Shown here: one piece after another, positions 23,616 to 36,800 of the stretch
Layout: each line of letters opens with the position of its first letter
Numbering within the stretch: position 1 is the stretch's first letter
Origin: Tamarix chinensis
Taxonomy: Eukaryota; Streptophyta; Magnoliopsida; Caryophyllales; Tamaricaceae
NCBI GenBank assembly: GCA_030549775.1
Contig: CM060181.1
Span: 38,379,063-38,443,062, forward strand
Direction: 5' to 3'
Length of the DNA stretch: 64,000 nt
The notes under the pieces: model-generated
What the model was told of the DNA's origin: nothing
The model's database searches: none
Seen by the model: only the letters and a program-made list of their open reading frames with translations
Translations under genes and position numbers: made by a program

Positions 23616-24810
23616 GGATGTAATTTGAAAAATTGGCCAATAACACACTAGTTTGTTGCGGGGGAACTTCAACAAGTCAAGATTGATCAAGTCTTATCCT
23701 TGATCACCTTGATCGCCTACCACCGTGAGTTGTGGGAAAAGCTTGGATAGTCCTCTTTTTTGAAACCCTAGATAATTAATACAATCTCAATCATCGAAGT
23801 CCACAAGGACAAGACAACATACGACATCAACCACTGGACACTACTAGTATTCCATACATTATAGCACACGCATGCCAGCAAAGACCAAAAAAAAAAAAAA
23901 GCCAAACAGTCGGTAAATCGAAGAGCCGTACCGTACCTAAGCAACCTATATGGCCAGCCCGACAAGCGAACAGCACAAGTGAACTCCCCACGAGGCTAAG
24001 TAGCAGCTAATTTTAGAAAAGAAAGTGCAAACGCCTAATTCAGCCAACCAATACACCCACGTCCATAGAAACCTACATACGTGTATCAGTTGACCGGGAG
24101 ACATTTCCTTCATCCTTTAAGAGTTTCCTTTATAGCTAATTATAGTAATTCTCATCCTACGAGTTGATTGTCAAGCGGTGAAATTCTCTCTTTTGCTGGC
24201 TAAGCAACGTCGTCCTATGTACCTCTAATGGGATGCTGAGCTTCACCGTGAGAGCTTTATCCCTTCGCTACCTCGTATCATCCTTTCGGAAATTGTGTCG
24301 TCAGATTAGTTAGTAGTATTTGTCTTTCTAGTTGAATGTATGCCCACATGCAAGTAACTGATCAAGGCAACATGAACAAACTCCATAAATTTTGAACCAA
24401 AGAAGCCCTATTGGTAGGTTAACCTCCAACAGTCCCCAAGGCTTTTTGACAATTCATTTTCAAGAATCATTTCATTCAGAGTTGATATATGCCTTCGGTA
24501 ATCAAAAGGAATCCTCACTTCTTGCAGCATTATTTTTCCTTTTAAATTACCGAACTGCCACTTACCCTCAAGTCAAACCCAATTTGTATACACATACATT
24601 CAAAGCAACTCTTGGGGCACTGAATCAAAAGAATTTGCATTAAGAGTCAGTAAACACAACTAAAAATCCCTCATACAGAGCGAAAAATTCAGCATCATAT
24701 TCCCTCGGGCATGAAGAAAAAAGTAGGCAATCTTCAGCCAGCGGATCGTGCACGAACCATGTAGAGCATAATTGCCACTGTGCAATCTTTAGACATGAAC
24801 GATACAACAC
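23616..24810. other. Intergenic, includes SERRATE 3' UTR
   Basis: No gene recognised. The right end (roughly 24640-24810) is the probable 3' UTR of the minus-strand SERRATE gene. Includes an A run at 23887-23901. Confidence 0.45.
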
Positions 24811-27800
24811 CTACAGACTTCTGTAGTCGATCACAGTCACCTCATCCTCTGGCGCATCCAAATCATTGTAGCTGCAGACAATACAAAAATGCAATCAATG
24901 ACAGCATCAAGCTATTACTGATATTGGAGATGCCCCTTGTATAAGTAATAAATAAGATAAAAATAACGGAAGCATCTGAGGTTCTGACCAAAGTGTGAAC
25001 TTCCCTGTTTTGCCTAATTCCTACTAAGAACATCACAGCTAAATTTCAGATAGCACCAACGCACATGTGCATTGATGCTCTCTTTCTGCAATGCATGAAT
25101 ATCCTACGATACAAGGTTACAATTTAGAAGTACACCATCGGTCGTTTCAGTTGCATAAAGGAAATGGTGACTTCAAATAGTCCAATACGTGTGCATTCAT
25201 ACAATCTCCCAACTTATTCCCGACAGTGTGAGCAATGAAGGCAATAATGTAATCACAAAACAGCCAAAAGCACAGCCCACATATCTAGGTGCAAAGCAAA
25301 GGTACCTTCGTAAGCGGCGAGGATCCTGTCGGAAATTGGGAGGTAGTATAATTGGTGCGCCACCTATGCTAGGATGCCCGCCTCTCCCAGAACCTTCAAA
25401 AGGAGGTGGTCCACCTTGCTCACGCATTAGCCGCATCGCAACCTCAGGAGGTGCAGGAACAAAAGGCCCTAAGGGACTGCAGCAATAACCATTCATAAGC
25501 CCAATAAGGAAAAAAATACAAATAACTCATAGATCATTCTGTATTTATCAGTTTCCACCCAAAAAGATGTCACTTTTAGGGTCTGGTAAACTCGTATAAT
25601 TTTTATACAAGATCATAATAGAAAAAACAAAGGCATATCTCAAATAATAATATTAAAAAATAAGAATCACAAAAAACCACTAGATTTTCTTTTTATTAGA
25701 GGAAGAGAACAGACAACAAAAGTCTATTAAAATTTCATTTTATCAGTGAAAATCAAAGTAAGAGAACAAACTATTAGTGTTTTTTTGAATCTATATACAT
25801 ATAGGGTAAAATAGTAGTCGACACATTTAGAAACTACATCTTTTCTCAACGTTAATAAAAGCATACTCCCTCAGTTTCTAAAATGAAGTCATTTTAAGTA
25901 GAAAATTTTGCTTCAAAAAGAAAATCAATGCTTACTTTTCAAGTTTACCCTACCTTTTGTTATTTATTCTATACATTAATTGTTATGTTGTTTTCCAATT
26001 TTTGATGAAAAGTGTAACTATAATACTAGAGGTATATTTAGAGGTGGCAAACGGGTCATATAGGTCAGGGTCGGGTCAGCTCCGGTCAGGTTAGAATTAG
26101 ATTGTTATATATTCGAGTCAGGTTTGGGTTTGAATTTCCTTTGGGATCGGGTCCGATTCGGGTAACAATAATTTGGGCCGGGTCTGTATTGGGTCAGATC
26201 ATTTCGGGTCAAGAATCAAGACAATATTGAGTCGGGTTTGGATCTAATACATCAGATTTCTTTGGGTTCGGATTCATTTTGGGTATACATACTTCGGGGT
26301 AGGACCAGGTTTGGGTCGGGCGGATTTTGATCTACAAACCCCGGGTCGTATTAAGTTTGGTCCAAATTAATTCAATTTAGAATTTATATTGACATTGATT
26401 GTTATCAATTTAATATAAATAATAAATTAAATTTTGTGATTTATTATTATTGCTATGTTTATCATAGTGATTTTTAACTCAATATATGTAACTATATAAC
26501 AAATTGTCATTATAAAATATGCAATAATAATAAAAAATTATCATTATTATTATTATTATTATAGTTATTGTTATAACTATAATTATAAATATTATTATAT
26601 ACAAAAATACAATGATTGTTATAATAACTATAATTATCATGTTAATAATAATAATTGTTCTCGTTATTATACTTAATTGTTATTAATATTAATGTTGTTG
26701 TTTTTGTTGTTATCTCTAGAAATATAATAATCATTATTATCAGTAGATATATAAATATAAATTTTACTATTATTGTTATTATTATAATATATATAATAAT
26801 TGTTATATTTATAATTATAATTTTTCCGTTTATAATGATTATAATATAAATATCTATGATCTAATCTGATCGATACTAATATGATTTTAGAATAAACTAT
26901 GTAGAATTTAATATTACTAGTTTTGTTTCATTTGTTGTTATATGGGTTGCATATTTTTGTTCACATAAAATTTTATTAATAAAATAATTTATTAGTATTT
27001 TTATATCAATTTATATAAGATAAAATATTACCTTTGTAGATCAAATTTGACTTTGTAGAATTATGTCCAGGTATGGGTTGGTTATGAGTCGGGTCATTTT
27101 GGGTTGGATAAGTTTGGATCAGATCATTATCGGGTTTCTATCTGGATATGGGCCGGGTTCTTTTTGGATTGGTTATTTTGGTTTCGGTCATTTCGGATAC
27201 TGTTCACAATCGAATTAACAAAATTCGGGTCAAGTTCAGATTGAGTCGGGTTATTTTAGGTTTTCAAGTTAAGATTGGGTTTGACTTTTCTAGTCTAGAT
27301 TGGATTTCAGATCGGATAATTCGGGTCAGGTTAGGTCACCTTTGCAAAATCTAGGCATATTTACTATATCCTAAAATAATATATAAATAACTAAAATATT
27401 TTTTTTTTTAAATGGAGAGAGTATATAATTATAGTGCAATTGCCACATTTAGAAACTACATTTTTTCCCTCCCAAATTATAATTGCCTTATACAGTAATC
27501 AACATTTTATTCATAAACCAACGCCATTAGTGATAACATTAATAACAATAGAATACCTACTAAAAGCAATTAAAAAAAAAGATGTTTTGGAGATTTATTT
27601 TTGTTTTAATATAAGTGATGTTCTATAATTTCTAGGTAAAATTTTATCTTATTTTCTTAATTTACCCTTAAATTTATTAAAGTGAATTAAATATGAGAGA
27701 TAATATCACCTCAGAGATATATATGGCACTTTTTATTTTTTAAATTCGTGCAGAGGTGAAAATCAAGTGGTGCGGGTTAGGTTTGGGCCAAGCTAGCTAA

Positions 27801-30800
27801 CATTACAGTAAGTTTAGGTTCAAGTTATTTTGAGTTAACTTGGTGGATCGAATCACCTCGAGTTTGGATCAAGACAAACATTGACCAACAAAATCAATCG
27901 AACTCAATAACCCGTGATCATTAATTTTGACTTCATGTAATTAAAAATGTATTGATAACTGTCACTTGTTTATTATTATGACTTTTTTATGTTGTGTTTT
28001 TGTGCAGAAAAATCAATAAAATTAAGATATCGATGGTGAATAAATATGCTTGTGGTAAGAGTAAGAAAAATAAGTAAAATTTATAAAATAATATATTTTT
28101 AAAAGTTTTGAATGAATAATATAGCCAAATTAAGTTTTTTACTATTATCATAACTAGCTAAATATCAAATTTGGTAAAGTTGAGTCCGGTTGATGTCAGG
28201 TTACGTTGGTTTCAAGTCGAGTTAATGTTGTGTCAAGTTTATATTGGGTTATCATCAAGTCTGATTGGGCCAACTTAATGTTGGGTTTTGATAACTCGAA
28301 TCACGAGTTAGGTTCAGGTTAGATTAGGTTCAACTGTTCAAGTCGAGTATATTTGGGTCTAGTTCGAGTTGGTGTATTGTTAGAATTTAGACATGTCATG
28401 TTTCACGCAGGTCGGACCAACTTTTGGGAGTTCTATACAAAACTCCAAAACATAACAGAGTGGTTGCCACATGTAGATACTACATTTTTTTCCAGCCCAA
28501 AGTAATAGTAATCAACATTTATTCCTAAATCAGCAACATTAATGACACATGCTCATCAAGAGTGTGTTGTTCAATGGTAGTTAACGGGCTCTAGGACTTT
28601 CCATAGCTATGGTTTTATACATGGTTTTACTAAATGGCTTTTGGAATAATAAAACTGCAAAAATAATTATAATGCATAGTTATACTATGAAATGAGTGAG
28701 GGATAACAAAGTCCAAGAAAAAGTTATGTAATTATTGTTACCCCAATAAAAAGAACTTTTTCGCTTCCTCTTTTATATTAAGCTTGATTTTTTTAAGTGA
28801 GAAAACCATCACTATTTTACAATTTTTATATTAGTAGGGTACACAATTACTGTATTAATGATTTAATGCGGTAGTTTAATATTTCATGTTGATTTGAATA
28901 TTATTAGTGATTTATTTTATAATGTAACTTGAACTAGTGCCTTTCAGTCCACAGTCCATGCACTTGACAAATATCTCTCATCTGACCTGTGATATGCAGA
29001 ATATCACATAAATGGTATTTTCGCTTACAGTGGAAACTGAGAGAGGCATGACTTCATAATTCAAGCAATCATAACCATGGGAGGGAGTTGTATCCACGAG
29101 GGCACTCTTGATACAGACAACGGCTTGTTTGTGCCACAAGGCCGCTAATTTCAACTGATAAACTTATTTCTAAACTGCTCAGGGTCGTGTGGCCATATTC
29201 TATTAAAATAAGCTTGAAGAATATAGACTTCCTTAATTTTCCACCCATGAAAATCAAACTAAGTTTTTCTTCTTAGAATAGCAAACTCTGCATTGTTTAA
29301 TTTCCCCTAATCAAAATATTATATGAAATAAAGGGGAACAAAAAGCCTACCCAGCGCCAGGAACAGGCATCAAAACAGGAGGAGGAGCCATATCCGGCGC
29401 AAAAGGAGCTACGGACACTCCCTGCCCAGCAAAGTTATCAAACAACGGTTCATCAGGGTTACCCTTGTCTGGACCATCGTTGTTGGACTGGAAATTGACT
29501 GTCTGCACATTCTCTGGCCTATCAAATCTCTCACCACCATTCCCTCGAGCATCTCGATCCCGACGACCACCTCTGTCATCTTTCAACCTATTTTCCATGC
29601 CCGGTCTGCGCCTTGGCAGCTTATCCCTCTGCAAAAGTAAAAAGTAGATGAGACGATAAGTGGAAACCAAAACACTTACTCTGCTTTGTACAGTGACCTG
29701 TCATTAAAAAGGTCATATGCAGAAGGAGAAAAAATTTGCTCAATGGTCTTGCCAGACCACTATGTGAGGCAAAACACAAGGCAACTCTCAAGGAATAAGA
29801 ATTCCGACCACAGATACATGAATAGCTAGCTGTAAATCATAAAGCACTATGCCTCCATCATTACATACAATGGGACACAATCACAAGGCAAGTTTCAGAA
29901 TCTTAAGAATTTTCGACTATAGATAATGGAATAACTAACTGCCAACCCCACCCTCCTTCCGCCTCTGATCCTTGATCTGGAACCACTTGTAAGAAGATCG
30001 GCAAACAGGGTACATGAAACCGTATACTTCCTGTGAAAGTAGCATCCAAATAGGCACATAGCCATACGACATACCTGATAATGCCACCTTCTGGGTCTTT
30101 GCAACACTATCTCAAAGTATCGGTGATAAATCATTCCAGCAAACAAGGATTAACCGGTCTATGCTTTGACAATATAACAAGGAGATTATGATTCATTAAT
30201 ATATCATCAAAAACGAATATTCAGAACCCATTGGTCATGGCTAAAATCAATGTCAGGAAAAAACAGCTCCAATGCAAGCAGATTCAAAAGAACTATCATG
30301 TACTCAAAGTGAAACAACAGCTCCACAAATGCATCAGCACATTGACTATTAAAGCAAGGAAATGTGATAGCTGCAACTAGCTTGATCTACAGGGAAAAAA
30401 ATACATGGGTTTACGATTATCATTCATGCACATTGTTCCTTATTCAAGGCTTGAGAGTAATACCAGTGTAGGTTGCTGCATAACAGGTTTGCCACCAGGT
30501 GCATCTGGATCACTGCAATAAACATATTCTTTTCAATACAATGCCAGGGAGAGAGAGGAAGAGAGGGAGAGAGGGAGAACAAGAGCACTACTTACTTCAT
30601 GTAATTCTGGAAGTAAAGATCTTCACGCACTTTAGAAGTAAGTTCCATGACAAGCTCTGGATGTTTAAGTTTTAGATGCTTGTGCACAAACTCAGCAGCA
30701 TGGAAAAGCTTTGTGCAGCCCTTGGCTCCGCAGCCATACTTCCACCCATACTTCTCATCCCTAATTTTTCTCACATATGGATCTAAAGCTTCAACAGCAG

Positions 30801-33800
30801 CAGCATCTATCTTTTCCTTAGCAGTCATAATTTCCAAAGGATCTTGACTCCTCAACCTGTCTTCCCAATGGCATTCAAGTTTTTTTTCCCACTCCACACC
30901 AGTATTTGCCACATCAGAGCTGTTGGCCTCCGCTCTGACATGCCGAAGACCCTTAGGTTCAGCTATTTCAATCATAGCATAATAATCAACACCATGAACA
31001 CGCCAAAGATATGTCAAAAGCGTATCAAGCAGCTCAACACCCTCCAAGCCCTTGACAGTTGTCAGGCCTCGTACAATAACTACAGGCCCCATTGATCCAC
31101 TATGCAATTTGTCCCTGCTCATTTTATCATTATCAGCTCTAGATAAGATGTTGTCCTCTATTCCCTTCTCGGAGTCAAGTTTCTGGACAAGGGCCTGTGC
31201 CAGCTCAATGTCAAGTTGTATTCGCCTTGGCTCAGAACTGACTGGATGAGCCTTAGGAGCAACAGAAGCATCAGTCTCCTTCATTGGTAGGCGACCATGC
31301 CGCCTTCTTTTACCAACGTCTGCTTCATCCTCTGAGTTTGGTTCGCTTGTCTGCCCAGATTTGTTCATGGATGATGAATTGGCACCAGGAGCTCTGCAGC
31401 AAACATCACATATTTAGTGGTAGGTGGATGAGGGAGCATATAAAACAAGGGGGTATGATTTTCTTACAAGTCAAGCGTCCCACTGTGCAAATCAAGCAAG
31501 AAGTCCTTTGCCACTTTACGAGCAAGCCCATTCCTCCTATATTAGCACAGTAAGAATTCGTGGAAGCTAAAACAGTAATCTTTCATCAATATGGAAAGTT
31601 ATGGTACAAGAAGAGAAACAAATCAAACCTTTCTATGACAGATAGCAAGTTAGTTGGGTGATACTTGTCTTTTAACCTACACAGACAAGAAATAAGTTAA
31701 AAGGCCATGCTCCGAACTTCGCAAAAGGCAGAACTATTACAAATGAAAAGAGAATAATAAAGACTAAAATTAAATTAAATTAACAACATGACAACGAATA
31801 ACCAGCATACCATTCCTCCTCTTTGTGAGCTTCAAAGTAAGTTCGTTTCTGGGTTGAAATGTACTCTGACTTATATTCTTGGTATCTGAGCAATCAGAGG
31901 TTAGGATTAAAACCTCAATAAATACACATGTTACCATAGACAATCTGGTATATATAGACCCAAAAGGGAGCAGCTGACCCCGTAATCCAACTAGTGGTAC
32001 ATAATTTAGCTTATTCTATGATTGTATTTTTTGTGAAATACTTCGGTGCATTAGTTGCACAAAACTTTAGCTGGCATTCTGGATGAGACACATTGTTGTG
32101 TTACTTGTCAGGGTTCAAATCCATCCCAAGACATTTTTAGCGTAGTTCTTTAAACCCAGTCCTTTACACATCCTTATTTGTCATTAACTTGAGAGTAACC
32201 CTGATTTATTTCCCTCAAATGAATGGTTGAAATCAAAAGCACTGCTACAGTTGATTAAACTGCTCCCTATAGGTAGCAGAAACTATCCAGTTTCTAAGTG
32301 GGTTGAGAAAACTTTTTCAGTAACATAAAAAAATTATATTAATTGTCAGAAAAAAATAGTGGCATTTTTATAAATATTGTGTATTTATATTTCACGTTAG
32401 AAAACTAACTTAGTAGGTGGTGGAAACTACACTAGTGAATGGAGGAAACTTCAATAGCATTTTGTAAATAATGTATATTTCTGTTTCAAGTTAAAATCTA
32501 ACTTTGGTAAATGGAATAAACTAATGCATGTAAATTAGCTCAATAAAAAAGGGATTTCTCACTATAAGGGTGGTTCTCCCTAAATATATTACTATATATA
32601 TATATAACTTTATTCCTATATCTGTCCCCACTACCACTGCCACCAAGGGGAAAAAAGAAACAAATAAAGGTAAAAGTAAACAATAAGCAGTAATGATGGA
32701 ATCATAGGTGAGTTTTGTTAACTCCTCAACTTAGCAACTAACTATAGTTTAGTAATTACCTGCGCTCAGCTTCAGATGGAAGCACATCATCTTCAAGTTC
32801 CTGAATAAACTGCTTATATGACATTAGACCTTCTCTGTTCAAAAGAAAAGAAAAGACCTCTTAGTCCATGAGAAAGGAAAATGACAAGAGCTTTTAAGAC
32901 AATAAAAGTACATGTCAAATAATAGGAGTCCAGAAGATGTGTACTCCGGCAGCATATTTCTAAGAATCAATGATATTGAATATCCATTTATTTTACATGA
33001 CATTTCACTAGTTATATTTCTCTTTTACTTCCTTTTCTTTAGTCATATAGGATTCAAGTGCACTTCTAGTATGAATATTCCCTACTTCAAAAATTAACAA
33101 TCAGCAAGTTGCTGCTGACTGATGCAAGGCTACATTCTAGCCTTTGATTTCTCTCAAATCATCAAAATTATGATTCAACTCTGAAAATAACAAGGCCCCT
33201 GTTTATAAACTAAACACTCAACAAGATAAACTAAGGTAAATAGTAAAATGTAACAGTTACTAAATACTCAATGACCAAGACTAATCATGATAATAATAAA
33301 TTGAGGACCTAAGTTGGCTTCATGGAGCTACAACATTCTCAATTTTTTTTATCACCGTCTGCTTGTGAACCGTCCTTCAAGGACCCAAGTTGAACCATCC
33401 CTAACTTATTAGCAACTTCCTAGCAAGCTGGGCAATGCTGATGAATATAAGCATGGCTCACGACAAATAAAACGTCTTGTTGACTTAGCCACAACAACAT
33501 CTCTGATAATTGTCTGCTAGTGAATCATGCTTCAAGGACCCAGACTGAACCATCCCCATCTTATTAGCAGCTGCTTGGCGAGCCAGGCAATGCCAATGAA
33601 TACACCCAAACTCATTGCAAATAAAACATCTCTTTGAATTAGCCACAACAACATCCTCAATTTTCTCATCACTATAGGCTTGCAATTGTGCTTCAAGGAT
33701 CCAAATTGAACCATCCCCATCTTTTTTGCAATTTCCTGGCAAGTTGGCAATGCCCATGAATATAGCTAGGCTCACTGCAAATAAAACAATTCGTTGGCTT

Positions 33801-36800
33801 AGCACCAATAGACTTAAGCAGACTAGTAGGTTGGCCATAGGACTTCCTAAGGGAATTCTGCCAATAGTTGCCTTTTTTCTCGATATTTTAAGCAAAAGAA
33901 GCATGGTCAATTGAACGGAAGCTTCTATCCTTCAACTCAAACTAATTATCCTCACAAACACCTCCAATGTAATTCATAACCTATTGGGTTAAATTTTCTT
34001 TGAAAGCACATCTTGCAACAAGCTTCTGAATGTATCTAGTGTAGATCTCAATATCTCATCCCTCCATAGACAGCTTACAAAAAGGGAAAAACAATTCTTG
34101 CTCATAGTTGGCAGAGGTAAATTTGTTGACCAATAACTATCACAGCAAACACCAATCAGTAGCGAGATCGAGTCTATGGAGCATGCATCAGTAACTCAAG
34201 TTTCTCCGCCACATACTAGCATATCCATTGAGTCATAAGAATCTCTTCCTCATCCCAAAATTTTCCATATACAAAGATATTCTCAACCATGTTGAACCAT
34301 TCAAAAATTTTCTCCAAATCTTCCTCTCCGTAAAAATAACTATCTTCACTCCACAATAAAGAGGGAACAATAATGGATGGCTAGGTGTATGCATAGGTAT
34401 AGCAAGAACTAGAGCACTCAAGATCTAAACTACGACAAGTAGGGTAGAAGCAGATGGAGCAAATTGACCTGCTTCTTCAAAAGCATTTTGATTAACAATG
34501 AATCTCCAGTCTATCAAGTTGAGCATTAGTATCGACCTAAGCTTCAACTAATGTAATGACCTTGAGTTCTAACACCTAAAACTCATTGTTCTTGACCACA
34601 GTGTGCACCAAGAAGAAAAGGGAAAACAACAGCAGCAGGTTCTGACAACCAGCTTTGATGATGCTCTTGTAAAGGTGAGAAGGCATAGATCATTAGTAAA
34701 ATGGCTAGTGTAGTTCACTTTGGTGGCATTCAGGCATTGATGACACACAATTAGCCTTAGTTTTGTTGTACTTGGTCTTTGAACGACGAAGAGGATGGAG
34801 GAGAGGTGGCAATGGCGGAGTTTGGCGGAGAAATCGAAGCAAGATCAATTTGACCTTGGCCTAGGTTTAATAGAAGAGGATGGCTGCTAGACGCAAGGAG
34901 CAAACACAACCTATAACTAAGACTCTAGATGATAGCAATAGAGGTGCAAGTGCGGTTGGCTGGTGGTGCGTCAGTAGTTCAAGGCCCGTGCTAGCAAGAA
35001 AGGTAGAGACGACAACAAATGTTTGGATGTCTTTGCTAATTTAGGAATTAGAGTTTTTTTTTTGTTTGGTATTTTTTGGGAATGTAAATAGTATTTTAGG
35101 AACTCTAAAATTTGTGGTTGGAACCAGGTGTGGGCCTCGACACCAAACTCATGTAGGGCTACACTATACTCTAGCCTTTAGTTACTCTCAAACCACCAAA
35201 ATTATTAAACTCTAAAAATAATAATGTACATGGATCATAGACTAATCAGTAAACACTCAATGACATAAACTAAAGTAAATAGTAAAAAATAACAATTATT
35301 AAATACTTATAATGATAAAATTCCAAAATGGCTCAAACTACGAGCTCGATGATGAGGTGGAGCATATATTACATCAACTAGTAGTAGATCATAGGTAATA
35401 CAGCAACTTCAAATCTTCAATATGGAGAACCTACCGGTTATAGCCTCATGCAAGGAGCAATTACCAAAAATAGCACCTTTAGAGCAAAGGCCTTGACCTT
35501 ACTAGAAAGGGGAAGGCACAAACTTTACTTTCCTTGAAGGAAAAAAAAAACTATCATAAAAGGATTTCTGGATACCAAAGATATAAATGAGCAAGAGAGC
35601 CTCAAACTCTTATACATGGTCAAAATGCAGAGTGTGCTACATTTTATACATTTTCTTCTTTAATTAAAAAAAAACTATACAGGTGCCTCAAGGAATCAAG
35701 GGTTCCAAAAAACATTTGATGCAAGGAAAAAGATAAAGAAATTCAAATATGCATAGGGAATGTGACAAGAAATGCAAGTGGAAGTATCTATGATAATTCA
35801 ATAGTTAAATTGGGGGCACTTTGGGAGATTAGAGTTCGGGGTGTTTTTGCTGCTGTGATCGTTTCACATCAGCATAACACATTAACAAGTATTATTACAA
35901 ACAGAAATGCTAACTAACCTCTGAATGTTCACAGCACCTGGAGCATCCCCAAATCCACCACGCCCAGAGTCCCAATCTGGAAAAGAATGCCAAAGATCTA
36001 ATCATTTAATGGGACAATAAGGATATGAAAAGTAAGAGCATGGTGCAACACCACAGGTGGGGGTGGAAACACTGTGGCAACGCTCATAACAGTGCAGCAG
36101 AGAAGCGAATATACCAGCTGACAGAGTCCCCCCCCCCAAAAAAAAAATAGGGAATATTAATAACAGCAAGAAAAATAATAATTACAAAATTCATAGCATA
36201 TCATTTATCAAACCAAAAGATGAAAAAAGGAAAACATATACCTATCGTAAAGCATGTAATTGGAAATTAATATACCATCAATGTTGCACCCACAAAGATC
36301 ACAAGAAGAGCATGCTGACAAGACACGAAGGATAGAAAGGTGTTAAGAGAAATAAGGGGCCATACCTGCACCCAGTGTACACTAGCCCACCAGAAAATTT
36401 GCATGATCTCCAAGAAAATTCACTAAATCAGCGCAACTTGGACTCAATTCTAAAGAATAGTATCATAAACGGTTGAAGAAGAGACCCTCAATTCAACCCT
36501 TCATAACACTATTCTTCTAGAATAGTCCGAACCCACACCTTTAATAGATTTCCGAAACACATTGAGGCTCACGTCTAAGAGAAAAACTAGGTTCTAAAAA
36601 TTTTAGGGAATGTGCCTACTTTGTCCACTAAAAATGCAGGGTAGAGACTAAAACCTCCCATATTATAAGAAAATGGATTATTTTCTCAATGCAGATTTTT
36701 TTGCAAGGTGGAAGTACTTCAGTAGTAGTACTTAAAGCACTCATTCCTAGATCCTAATCTCTCTCATCTATCTGAAGATACAATTTTTGTACTCGGTGCT

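Noticed and set aside
25189..25488. Plus-strand open frame of 99 codons
   Set aside because: It is the antisense of SERRATE exon 11.
26655..26849. Isoleucine-rich open frame
   Set aside because: It arises from TAT/ATT-rich low-complexity DNA in the hAT-type element.
30647..31249. Three plus-strand open frames
   Set aside because: All are antisense shadows of SERRATE exon 8.
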